DNA from: Tetraselmis striata
Taxonomy: Eukaryota > Chlorophyta > Chlorodendrophyceae > Chlorodendrales > Chlorodendraceae
Direction: 5' to 3'
Assembly (NCBI GenBank): GCA_006384855.1
Contig: VCJN01002118.1
Span: forward strand, 186,001-250,000
DNA: 64,000 bases
The position numbers and the translations under genes are program-made. Shown in pieces: positions 22,248 to 32,600 of this stretch. The stretch's first letter is position 1; every line of letters begins with the position of its first letter. Below the pieces are notes generated by a model, which made no database searches, was not told the origin of the DNA, and worked only from the letters and a program-made list of their open reading frames with translations.

Positions 22248-22311
22248 TCACGTTAATACACAACAGTACTGTTAGTTAGTCACGTTAATACACAACAGTA
22301 CTGTTAGTTAG
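22248..22311. repeat. 32-bp tandem duplication
   Basis: Two perfect head-to-tail copies of a 32-bp unit occupy 22248-22279 and 22280-22311. Each contains the palindrome AACAGTACTGTT. It lies just downstream of the tRNA-Leu gene in the tRNA's sense. Confidence 0.95.
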
Positions 22312-22325
22312 TCAGACACATGTGG

Positions 22326-22336
22326 AAACAAAAACC
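22326..22336 (-). terminator. Pol III terminator of tRNA-Leu
   Basis: On the minus strand the tRNA 3' end is followed by GGTTTTTG; the run of five T is the usual polymerase III stop signal. Confidence 0.8.
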
Positions 22337-22416
22337 TGACCACGGCAGGATTTGAACCTGCGCCCTTCCGGACTGGAACCTTACTCCAGCGCCTTAGACC
22401 GCTCGGCCACGTGATC
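22337..22416 (-). tRNA. tRNA-Leu, anticodon AAG
   Basis: An 80-nt class II tRNA can be folded on the minus strand. The acceptor stem GATCACG pairs with CGTGGTC (one G-U), with discriminator A. The A box TGGCCGAGCGG forms the D arm. The anticodon arm is CTGGA-GTAAGGT-TCCAG with anticodon AAG. A long variable arm follows, then the T arm GCAGG-TTCAAAT-CCTGC, which includes the B box. There is no intron. A T5 run follows the 3' end, a normal RNA polymerase III terminator. AAG (inosine at position 34) reads CUU and CUC leucine codons. Confidence 0.96.
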
Positions 22417-22972
22417 CGAAGCTATCCCCTCGATGAGAGGTAAGGCTATTGATACACATTGGCTGCATTTTATAACATATATACCTATGTATGAGAACCT
22501 TTTTGCTCCAACACGTACGACGCCATTCCGCTTCGAGACTTGCTGCTGAAATATATTCGCGTTATTATTACGCGAATATTTCGCGCTAATGCTTCGGCAC
22601 AGACGACATTCCTCTTCGGCTGACGACGACGATATGCTGCTGCTCGCCCCGCGCCCGCCCGCCCGCCCGCCACTACCCCCCTGCCACTACTATCGCACAT
22701 GGTACCGGTACCCGTAGGTCATGCTGTCATATTATCGTCATTATCATTATTGTTCATCGGCGCTTTGCGCGCGGGGTGCTCCACGCTTGCCGCCCGCGCG
22801 AGAGAGGATGCGCGCGCGGAGGGCCGATATCGGCGGCACCTTGCGTACCCGACGCTCGTCATCTGCCGTCCGCCGTCGTTCGGCCGCGCGACGGGCCGAC
22901 TGCGGCACCGATCGCAATCCTTCCGCTCCAACAACAGTGCAACGACTCGGTGCTGCCCAACCAGCGGTAACA
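22417..22972. other. Spacer between tRNA-Leu and the GRC3-like gene
   Basis: No gene is seen. It contains an AT-rich stretch at 22545-22590 with the near-palindrome CGCGTTATTATTACGCG, a GTAC pair (GGTACCGGTACC) at about 22700, and then the GC-rich presumed promoter of the gene starting at 22973. Confidence 0.5.
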
Positions 22973-25900
22973 ATGCCATCTACATCCGCGCGCAAGAAGG
23001 CTCGCCGGGCGTTCGCCGCACAGCCGCCGACCGGCGTGGCGGGAACCGCCGCTGGGGATGGCTCGTGTGTGTGAGCTCCTTCCCCTCCCCCCCCCCCCCC
23101 CCCCCCCCCCCCCCCACTTCACACACACTTGGACCGGTCCGCAGGGGGGACGCAGCCGGTGACGCTATGACCCGCTCCCCTGTGGCACAGGGAGCTCACG
23201 CATGCGGAGGACAGCACGACTGTGCGGCTGGCAGGTGGACAGGTAAGGTCTACGCTATCGATGGTGGACGATATCGATAGTAGGGGGGGGGGGGGGGCTT
23301 TGGAGGCCCACTCAAGCTGATCGCTGACCAATCTCACGCCATCCCCTCGAAGAGCTTTGTCCTGCAGGGTTTTGCCACGCTCACGGTGGTGCGCGGAGGC
23401 GTCTGGATAGCGGGGTGCGGCACTTTGCTCCCCCACCCAGGCAGGGCGAGCGAGGCCGTTTCGCCCCCTCCCTACTGCCCTGAATAATACATCTACATAT
23501 GTCGAATACGGTATATATATAGCATGTCATAACTACAACAGCACCTATAATACCTACTGCTTGCCGTGTTTTGGTCTTCTCATTGGCTTTCTAGGATTGA
23601 TATTTATTTATTGTGTAAGTATGTCAATAATTACACCTGTCATGTGTCACCGTCAGCAAATGCAATGATCGTATACATGTCCGCAGTGGTGAAGTACACA
23701 TGCTGATTGGCTCTGTATTTATCATACACTATTGCATGTATGTGCATTCATTTCAACATGTGATCAATATGCATTATACACGATTCGTATTTATCATGAA
23801 CTTTGTCAATACACTGCGGTGGTTGATATGCGCCAGGCAGGAGCGCGCAATATCTGCCCTGGGTGACAGCACCTGGAAGCATCCCCACCCCCCCCCCCCC
23901 CCCCCCTCCGCTTTTTGCTTTCCGTCGGCATGCTGACCGGCCAGTGGGGGTGCGCTGCTGGCGCGCAGGCGCAGCGTGTCTGTAGGGGATGCGTCGCTGC
24001 CGCTGGATGTTGGCTACTGGGCCAGCGTGGAGGTGGAGGCGGTGGGGCCGCCGGTGCAGGTACCGCAGGTGGTCGGGCACGGCGGCGCGGGGCAGGTCGA
24101 GGTCACGCTGCGCTCCGCCGGCACGCCGCTGCCCGGCCACGCGCGCCGCTCCTTCCGGCTGGGAGATGACACAGCTGGGGCTGCGCCCGCGCCGGTCTTC
24201 CCGCCGGCGTGGCGCGAGGCTGCGGAGGCGGTGGCGGCTGGGGGCGGCGCAGGTGGGCCGTTGGTGGTGGCGGTGGTGGGGCCCAAGGGCGCGGGCAAGT
24301 CCACCTGCGTGCGGCTGCTGCTCAACCGTCTGCTGGACGAGTCGCCCGCGGTGGGCTACATCGACACCGACCTCGGGCAGCCGGAGCTGAGCCCCCCTGG
24401 TGAATGCCCTCCCCTCGGCGCCCGCCCCTCGTATACGCAACTGAGACCTTGAGCCCTAAGCCCCTGGACAGCACTACCTCGGTCGGCGCTCGCTGTCCAC
24501 GGGATGAAGGGAGGGGAACACATGACAAGCGAAAATGATCTGTGAAACACTCGAGAACTGAACTGCACCTGTGACTTCATGTTGTGCCCGTTTGTCCATT
24601 CACCCTAAACAGTACTACATAGAGCAATGCAACATGAGGGGTGATCATGTTCAGGAAAGGGGGGGGGGGGGGGGTTGAACATGACATGTTGAAGTATTGT
24701 CGTGTTGACTTGACCCTGTTCTCTTTTCTTAAAGCCGAAGCCAAAGTGTCAAACCAATGCATCGGCCCTCACCATGGCGACCGCTGCCATAGACCCTATG
24801 CAGTAGCAATATATAACCTAAACAACACCACACACATTGGCGTTTGCTCTGCACGGCAAGGCAACAAGTTCAGTGGTCAGGCATGGGGAGGCAAGAAGTG
24901 AATGCTCAAGCAGTAGTGGCGCGCAACTGCGACCTGATAGCAAAGCCAGGCGGCGGTCCTTCCCATGCCGGCTGAGCATGCTTCTGCCTCCCTGGCATGC
25001 AGGTCTGGTGTCGGTGAGCCTGGTGCGGCGGCCACTCCTGGGCGGGCCGCTCGTGGAACAGCGGCCGTCGTGGGAGCGCGCTGCCTTTTTGGGGGACGTC
25101 TCCCCCGCGGCTGACCCCGCTGCATACACCGCCGCGGTTGGGCGGCTGATGGAGTGGGCGCGGCACGGCGGACTAGGCGGGCCGCTGCCACTGGTAGTCA
25201 ACACGCACGGCTGGGTCAAGGTGGGGCGGGCAACACAGGGGGGACCCAATGGAACCCGGGGGGGGGGGGGGGGGGGGGGCTACGCCAGGCACAGCCCCGC
25301 CATACCGCTGACACCGTCTGCAGCCGCTGACAACGCCCCGTGATCCATAACCACCATCACCACCCCCTTGCCTCGCGTCGCACAGGGCTTGGGCTTGGAC
25401 CTGCTGGCCACGTTGCTTGCGGAGGCGGACCCCACACATGTGGTCCAGCTGGACAGCGGCAACGCCAACCGGTGCCCCTCTTCCCCCTTTCTCTCCCTAC
25501 CCCTTTAACTCATGCCCCTCTGCTTGGGTGCCCCCTCATGGCCGGGATTGAAGCGGGAAACTCACCGGCTGCCCCCTCCACCGGCGTTCAGCGACCTCCC
25601 CGCAGGGCACTGGTGGGCGCTGCCCGAGAGCGCAGCAGAGTGGCAGGGCGCGGCTTCGGTTGCGGCGGCGGCGGCAGCGGGGGGCGCGCAGCTATTCGCA
25701 ATCCCCTCCGCCAGTAGAGCTGCGCAGATCAGCGGTGGTGCCGCTGGGACAGACGCCACGGTGCGCCCCCCCCCCCCCCCCCCCCTTCACCCTCTCTTGA
25801 TCCCCTCTCCATGCTGTACATGTACCCATGTTGAGAGCCGCAGGCGGAGGCATAGTCCCGCTCGCCGGCGTTTCACACGACAATGGACCCAACACACGGC

Positions 25901-28522
25901 ACGTTCCCTGTTCGTTCTTGATGCAACCGCAAATGTTAGACTAGCTCGGCGTAGATTACATACATCTGTCAGTTGATTGGTTCAATCATGTCTCGAGGAC
26001 ACATGCAGTGCAGACGTGTCGGGAAACGGATTTGCAATTTGCAGCAAAGCGTGATGCAACTCCTGGGTTGTTTCGCTCTGAGCGCATGTGACTATTATAT
26101 GGCGGTCAGTTTCCATTGTCAGCCTCCTCACCCGATGACGGCGCATCCGTCACCCTCAGGGCACCCACCTTGTGTACAGAGTCCGCCGCATGGTGCTCCT
26201 ACATTCAGGGTCCTTCCCCTTTCCCTTATCTCTCCCTTTTCCGCCTTTTCTCCCTCTCCCTCCCTCCTCCCTCTCCCCCCCTCCCCTCTCCCTCTTTCTC
26301 ACCCTCTCTCTCTCTTTCCCTCCCTCCCCCTATCCCCCCCTTCTCCCCCTTTTCCCTCACTCCCCCTCTTCTCAGCAGTAGTGGCTGCAGGGGGGATTGA
26401 CTGAGCAGTAGCTTCGGTGCTGCAGGGGAAGAGCCTGGTGGACGGACGCAATGCGCGCTGGGGAGTGTGGGCGCACCTCTGCGCCACCGCCAGTGGGTCC
26501 CCCCGCCGCGCCCCCCTTTCTAGAATGCTCCTCCGCGTTCCCGCTGGCCCAAGGATGCTCGATCCACCCGAACTCATTGCCCTCACCGACCCAACGCCTC
26601 GCCGCTCAATGCTCGTAGCGATTTCTAGTTTTGTTAGGTGGTTTGACTTTGGAGCTAATAAGAGTTCACTCGGTTGCATGTTCTCCAGGTCCTTTAGATC
26701 TTTAGGGATTGGGAGTGGGGTGGGGAGGGTGGGGGGGGGCAAAAATCCCCAAGCCCTGACAGATCCCATTCAGCTCCGCCTCACGTCCCCACCCCCTAAG
26801 CCAACCCGGGATATGGGCCCTGCCAAGCGCTCACTACCGTCCTCCTTCTGCGCCTACTGCCGCAGCAGGTCAGGGTGCGCCGCAGCCCCCGGGGCAACGT
26901 CCCTGGCTGCAGCCCGAGTACGCGGACGGCGACAGCCGGCTGCTCTCTGCCGCCGCCAGCGTGCTGGCGGAGACGCCGCCTTACTGCGTGCCGCTGTCCG
27001 CGCTGCCGCTGCGCTTCCTGCACAGCCCCGTCGCGCCAGGTGGACCCCCCTCCTTGCCCGCACACACACGTACACTTACGTAAACCTTTCACTTCTTCCC
27101 GTGGAGAACACCGTGCCCCTTACAAAGGTATAGGCAGTAGAAAGCATGGCGGTTCACATCCCTGTCAGGGGGGTAAGTAGGCCACATCAGAAACTCCCCC
27201 GACACTGTCTACCTACTACGCGCCTAAGAAGAACCCTTAGATAAGCCACAGAATTGCTAGGCATGCAACCTACAGTAGAATCCAACTGGATTCACGGGTC
27301 AAAAGTACTGAATTGTTTGGCAGCAACGAAGCGGAATATCCTTGTGACACTCATGGTGCATTCTGACATATTTCATGATAAACATAGCTTTCCTCTCTTT
27401 GCGAGGTGGTCAAAAACGAGAATATATCGTGAACCCATAGCGTGGCTACAGTATCAGGACATTCGCTATAGTTTCATGTAACCTCTGGCAGGCAGGGCGG
27501 GTTGTTATTCGCTGTGTTTGTATTACTGCGTCGGCGCCTGTACTCTGAGAGTACAAAGCCGAGGAGACGGCGCAGATTTGGTCGCAGTATCCCAGATCCC
27601 AGGCAGCTGCTGTGTGGTTTCGGAGCGCCCCGTCATTGCCCGCCACAGTTGATGTGGTTTCAGAGCATTCCCGAATGGTACGTTCACGGCATATGCTCTT
27701 CGTAAATGCTCCGAAACCACATCGGCCGCTCCAAAAGCCCTCCAAACCCATAGCAGCCGCCGCTCACTGAGGCTGGTCTCGCAGTATCTCCCAGAGGAGG
27801 TGTCCTCTCAGCCCCGCCCCATCCCCATAGTCAGTCCTCAGGACAATGGAGGGAACAAAGCGTATAGATGATGCGCTGAGGCGCTTGCTGCGGCAACAGA
27901 GCCGACCATATATATATCCCTTCAAAGCGCGACACCAATCGACACCGTAAGCCTTGCCGTGGGCCTGGTAGATCTGCGCCAAGTAGAGCCATGGTGAAGT
28001 GATCTGTCAGCTTTGTACATTGGATGTATTCGTGCGCGTACTGCTTCGAATGAATGGCCCAATAGACTCGACCCCGTGCGGGTTGGCCTGGCTTTGCTGC
28101 AGCATCATGGCCCCCCCTAACGTTAATGTGTCCGTGCTGGCCCCTTGCTGCGGCTCGTCTGCTTGTTGGGAGCAGGCGAGGAGTACGTCGCCGCCAACGC
28201 GGCGCTGGTGGGGCTGGCGGGCGCGGCGGACGAGAGCGGCGCGCGGCCCTGCCTGGGCGTGGCCCTCCTGCGCTCACTGGACCTGGACGCGGGCGTGGCG
28301 CACCTGCTGACGCCCGCGCCGCGCGGCTGCCTGGGCGGCGTGGAGGAGCTGCAGGTGGGAAGCCTGGAGCTGCCCCCGCAGCTGCTGGCGAGCGAGCGCT
28401 TTATCAGCCCCTACGCCGCGCCCTTCTGCCTGCCTGCGGAGGGCACCGGCGCGGGGCGCACCCGCGCGCGCAACAACCTCAAGCGCGCCGCGCACCACCG
28501 CCCCGCCACCCCCGGCGGCTAA
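22973..28522 (+). CDS. GRC3: GRC3/NOL9-type polynucleotide 5'-hydroxyl kinase
   Basis: Ten exons join in frame: 22973-23064, 23191-23242, 23368-23414, 23945-24399, 25003-25220, 25386-25471, 25592-25760, 26426-26464 (tentative), 26874-27039, 28176-28522; about 556 residues. In yeast and animals this nucleolar ATP-dependent kinase phosphorylates 5'-OH RNA ends during rRNA spacer (ITS2) processing. Seen: Walker A GPKGAGKST (176-184), YIDTDLGQPELSPPG, FLGDVSPAADPAAY, LPLVVNTHGWVKGLGLDLL and THVVQLDSGN. These follow the Clp1/GRC3 order, with the NTHGW block typical of GRC3/NOL9. The basic N terminus (ARKKARRAF) fits nuclear import. The last exon carries LLTPAPRGCLGGV, the family's C-terminal domain. 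The weakest points are exons 3-4 and 8, where other splice choices keep frame. Introns contain C or G runs and a 160-nt pyrimidine tract. Confidence 0.88.
26216..26376 (+). other. 160-nt pyrimidine tract in a GRC3 intron
   Basis: It consists almost only of C and T on the gene's sense strand, ending in CTCTTCTCAGCAG. It behaves like an outsized polypyrimidine tract before a 3' splice site. The immediate AG leads to a stop in the required frame; a usable AG is at 26425. Confidence 0.7.
27651..27723. repeat. Inverted repeat (hairpin) in the last GRC3 intron
   Basis: The arms 27651-27669 and 27705-27723 (GATGTGGTTTCAGAGCATT and its near-complement) pair over 19 bp with one mismatch and a 35-nt loop. 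A third, partial copy (TGTGTGGTTTCGGAGC) is at about 27611. Confidence 0.8.
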
Positions 28523-29654
28523 AAGCCGCCACCGCCCCCTTCCGGGGGTTACACCAAACGCCCAATAGCAGAGGGGGAACAATGCCGCCGCGCTGACATG
28601 CTGCGGGGCACCAGCAGTAAACATCGCCTCGCGAACAACCCGACGACATGCGCTCAGCTCCATAACTGGACAGGATAGCCTTAATTTCTGGCAAGCGGCA
28701 TTTCTACTTCTGTCTATGTATTGGGCATGGCTGCGGGTGCCGTCGCGGTTCTAAGAACACCGCGAATAAGGACCTGCCCTGCCTGCCAGAGTTGAAATGC
28801 AGACGACACAAAGGCAGACCTACAGTGATACTGTTCTCATGCAAGCCCAATCTGGGGCTAATGTTATGGGTTTCTCGCAGGTGGTCTTGGCACCCGTCTA
28901 AGAACATTTGCAACAGTGCCCCTGTAGTCTAGTGTGCTGACTACTGACCACTGACAGAGAGGGTCTCATTCACAGTGTTCTTATCATTTCCGCGTCAGCA
29001 CCCGCACAACCTCTCGTGTGTCGAATTCAGCAGCACACACACCGCGCCCCTCCGCCTTGCCACCCTTTAGTTAGGCCCCAATAACCCACCCTACTCAAAA
29101 CTCAGGAAGGACCCCCCTTGGCGCACTGTGCGGATGAGCACGTTACCCATCTGTGGGCCATGCGCAGCAGCACGGGGCAACGCCATCCTCCTACTCGTAC
29201 ACCTAGTTTGAAGGTGTTTTCTTCTAAACGTTGAAGGCGTCCGTGGATTCTCCCCAAAGCTGTGATCTCCGCCCCTGCGCCCCCTGACCCTGGTCACACC
29301 GTGTTACGGCGTTGCGGCAGGCGGTGCAATTATGCGACGGCGCGGTGTGGGATGGAACGCTCCCGCTACGCATCGCCGCCTGCCCCGCCTCGTTTGGCTC
29401 AGCGCCTGGGCCCGGTATGGGCAAGTCAGTGGTCATATTTACAGGGTGTGAAACGCGATCTAGAGGGAGGGGGTGCAAGGGGATGAAGAGGGCTCCAGGC
29501 CATGCTCATGCCACTAGTCTCCTACAGGTAGGCTGCGACTGGGCAGCGCAAGCCCCCTTCACCCCTACCGGGAGTGCGGTACGCCATGGTCCCTCCCTCC
29601 CCGTGATGTTGGGGCACGGGTGGCGCCGCGCGACAGAGCGGCGCTAGTATCTAT
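28523..29654. other. Convergent intergenic region between the GRC3-like and GT61-fusion genes
   Basis: This should hold the 3' untranslated ends of two convergent genes. A plus-strand stretch 29321-29414 has AG and GT borders and reads LCDGAVWDGTLPLRIAACP, so it looks like an exon, but no partner exon was found. Otherwise nothing is seen. Confidence 0.45.
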
Positions 29655-32600
29655 CTACACAATCGCCAGGGCGGCCGCGGCGGCAAGCAGTGCCGTGGCC
29701 CACTTTGCCCTGCCGGCCCCGGAGGACTCCTCGGCAGCTGGCGGGGGGTTGGCGAGGCGGGGCGGGGGGGCGCCCTCCGCGGCGGGGCGGGCCGCCTCCG
29801 CGGGCGCGTCCTTTGGCTCCGGGGCGTCCACGCGGAGCGAGCCCTCCTGCGCGGGGGCCTCCGCGCTACCGGAGGCGACGCTGGATCCGGCGCCGGGGCG
29901 CACGAGCACGGTCATGGTGCCGTTGCTGCTGCCGTCGGCGCTGTTGATGAACTCGTCGATCTCCACCTCCTCGCCGCCCGGGCCGGCCGGCTGCACGATG
30001 ACGCGCGTAGTGAGCGTGCCCTGCCCGGCGTGGGTGGCCCTCGTGGGACGACGCACCTCGTCCTCCCCGCCTTCCTCCTCCGCCTCCTCGGTGACGTCCA
30101 TCGCAATCACGGCGGGTGCCAAGTTGCCCTTCTCCTCCTCCTTCTCAACGTCCTCCTGCGCCACGGGCATCTCGCCACCTGTAATCTCTGGGGCGATGAC
30201 CTCTTTAGAGGCAACCTCGCCCATCCTCAGAGGCTGCCCGCGCCCCGCCTTCTCCTGTAGCGCGGAGCTCAGAACCTCGGCGAGCTCATCGCCATGGGTG
30301 GCCGCCACCTCAAGGAGCTCTACATGCTCCTCGCCCTCCTCCTCCTCCTCATCCTCTTGCTCCTCCTCGCCCTCCTCATTCTCCTCACCCTCCTCACCCC
30401 CCTCATCTGCAGCCTCCTCCTCCTCCGCCGCCTCCAACAGCATGGCCATGTCGTCGTCATCCTCCAGGGCCTCAATTACCAACCTCACGTCGATCGGCAC
30501 CGGGACATCCCCCGCCGCAGTGCGGGCAGTCTCGTCCTCCTCTTCAGCAGCAACCTCCTCCTCATCTTCTCCTTCCTCCTCAGCCTCAGCGTTCTCAGCC
30601 TCGGCCTCATCCTCAATATCCACCTCATTGTCCACAGCATTAACCTCCTCCTCCTCCTCCCCCTCTTCCTTGGGGCCATCCAGCTCAGCAGCCGCGCCAT
30701 CCGCCACCTCATCCTCAGTCTCCTCCTCCTCCTCCTCCTCCTCCTCCGCTTCCGCCTGCCCAGGCAGCACCCACGCATCTCCAGCACCCTGAGCCTGCTG
30801 TTGCTGCTGCCCCGCCGTTGTGCTGAGCGCCGACTCAAGCATCGGCACGCGGCCGTCGCCCTCCGCTTCCCCCTCCATCTCAATCTTCTCTTCAGTGTTA
30901 ACTTCGCCGGCGGAGGTTGCCACCAGCCTGGGAGCCGCCTCCAGGGCGTCCTCCAGCGAGGCCGCGGCTGCATCAAAGGGGCCATTGCCATCCGGACCCA
31001 GCCAGCCACCCCATCCCTCGCTCGGCCCGCTGGCCGCTCGAACCATCGGGGCGGCATCCTCATCCTCTGCCTCTGCCGCCTCCGCACGCTCCGTCTTCTT
31101 TGCCTCGACCTCCGCTTCCGCCTCCACCTCCTCCTGTGCTTCAGTCGCACGCTCCTCTGCCGTACCCGCACGCTCCGTCTCCTTTGCCTCGACCTCCGCT
31201 TCCGCCTCCACCTCCTTCTGTGCTTCAGTCGCACGCTCCTCTGCCTCAGCGGCGCGCTCCGCCTGCTTTCCCTCGACCTCCGTCTCCGCCTCCACCTCCT
31301 CCTGTGCTTCAACCGCACGCTCTGCGTCCTCTGCCTCAGCGGCGCGCTCCGCCTCCTTTACCCCGGCCTCCGCCCCCGCCTCCACCTCCTCCTGTGCTTC
31401 AACCGCACGCTCTGCGTCCTCTGCCTCAGCAGCGCGCTCCGCCTCCTTTCCCTCGACCTCCGTCTCCGCCTCCACCTCCTCCTGTGCTTCAGCCGCACGC
31501 TCTGCGTCCTCCGCCTCTGCAGCGCGCTCCGCCTCCTTTACCCCGGCCTCCGCCTCTGCCTCGCCCGCTATGCGCCGCTGCTCGGGCGCATCGGCGCTGT
31601 TGACGCCGGTGCTGCGGTACGCCAGGCGAGTGAACTGGCACGGACGGAGGTAGGGCGACCTACGATTGGCAAGGGGGGGAGGATGAGAATGAAAATGAGC
31701 GCGCAAGACCAGATGCCGGCGAGTCAGCCTCCTCCCACCTCCACAGCAATAACGCAATGCTGTCCGGGGCAGGGATGGGTGTCGCAATTGATGTCGCATT
31801 TATGCGGGTGCCGAGGCAGCATAAACAGGAACACTGCGAGTACGAACCCGCCCTGCCTGTGAGGAGTCGGATTGGAAGACATGATGCGCAACCACAACGG
31901 CGAATGTTCTCATGGCTTGCATGCAATTTCAATCTGACGAGTGCATGATAGTAAGGAGTATTGTAGGTGCCACGTTGACACCCGTATTTCGTTGGTGGTG
32001 TTAACGTTATGTTGTGTATATTGTATTTGTATTTCACCTTATGTTTCCAACATGCTGAGGCTACGAATGAATCGCGCTGGGCGTAACAAAAAGTAAGAGC
32101 AGTGCATGTACTTTCGCCACCATGCCGGGTAGTAGGCGGCCGATTAGTACCTGCTATGGTATCAATGATTACTACGCCCATCGGGGCATGGGAAACCGCC
32201 TTGACGCGGACCAATGGAAATCCTCGATGCCACGTTTCAATGTTTGCCATGTAGTACATCTTGTTCCCCTGGCAGGGGGGTGAGGAGGAGGGAGGGGGGG
32301 GGGGGGGGGGGCTCACATGTACTCGCCGTAGAGCGCCTGGAACATGGGGTTGGCCTCGTCCTCGTCCATGCAGACCATGTTGTCCGCCTCTGCGCCGCCG
32401 TCCTCCTCGATCAGAATGCGATCTGGCGAGAGCAACCCAAGGCGGGCCAAGCCGCGGAGGCAGCATACAAGGAACACCGCGTGAGCCACCAAAGGCGCTG
32501 CGACCCTGCCGTGGTCTTATCCCATGTACTCCCGTAGTATGTGGGTCGGGGGCTGCATCCATTTGGCGTGCAATCGAGGGCCGGTCATTCCGGAATATTA

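Noticed and set aside
29321-29414. Exon-like plus-strand stretch bordered by AG and GT
   Set aside because: No partner exon or start could be found within the spacer; mentioned in the spacer entry only.
31660-31799. Separate start codon for the EA-repeat ORF (a 714-codon minus-strand ORF from 31799)
   Set aside because: The extra 46 codons are His/Arg/Pro-rich and look non-coding, and an AG at 31661-31660 joins in phase to the upstream exon ending at 32317. Kept only as the alternative model.
29655-31862. Long plus-strand ORFs (up to 522 codons) over 29620-31862
   Set aside because: They are Leu- or Ser-rich mirror translations of the EA-repeat coding strand, caused by its biased composition.
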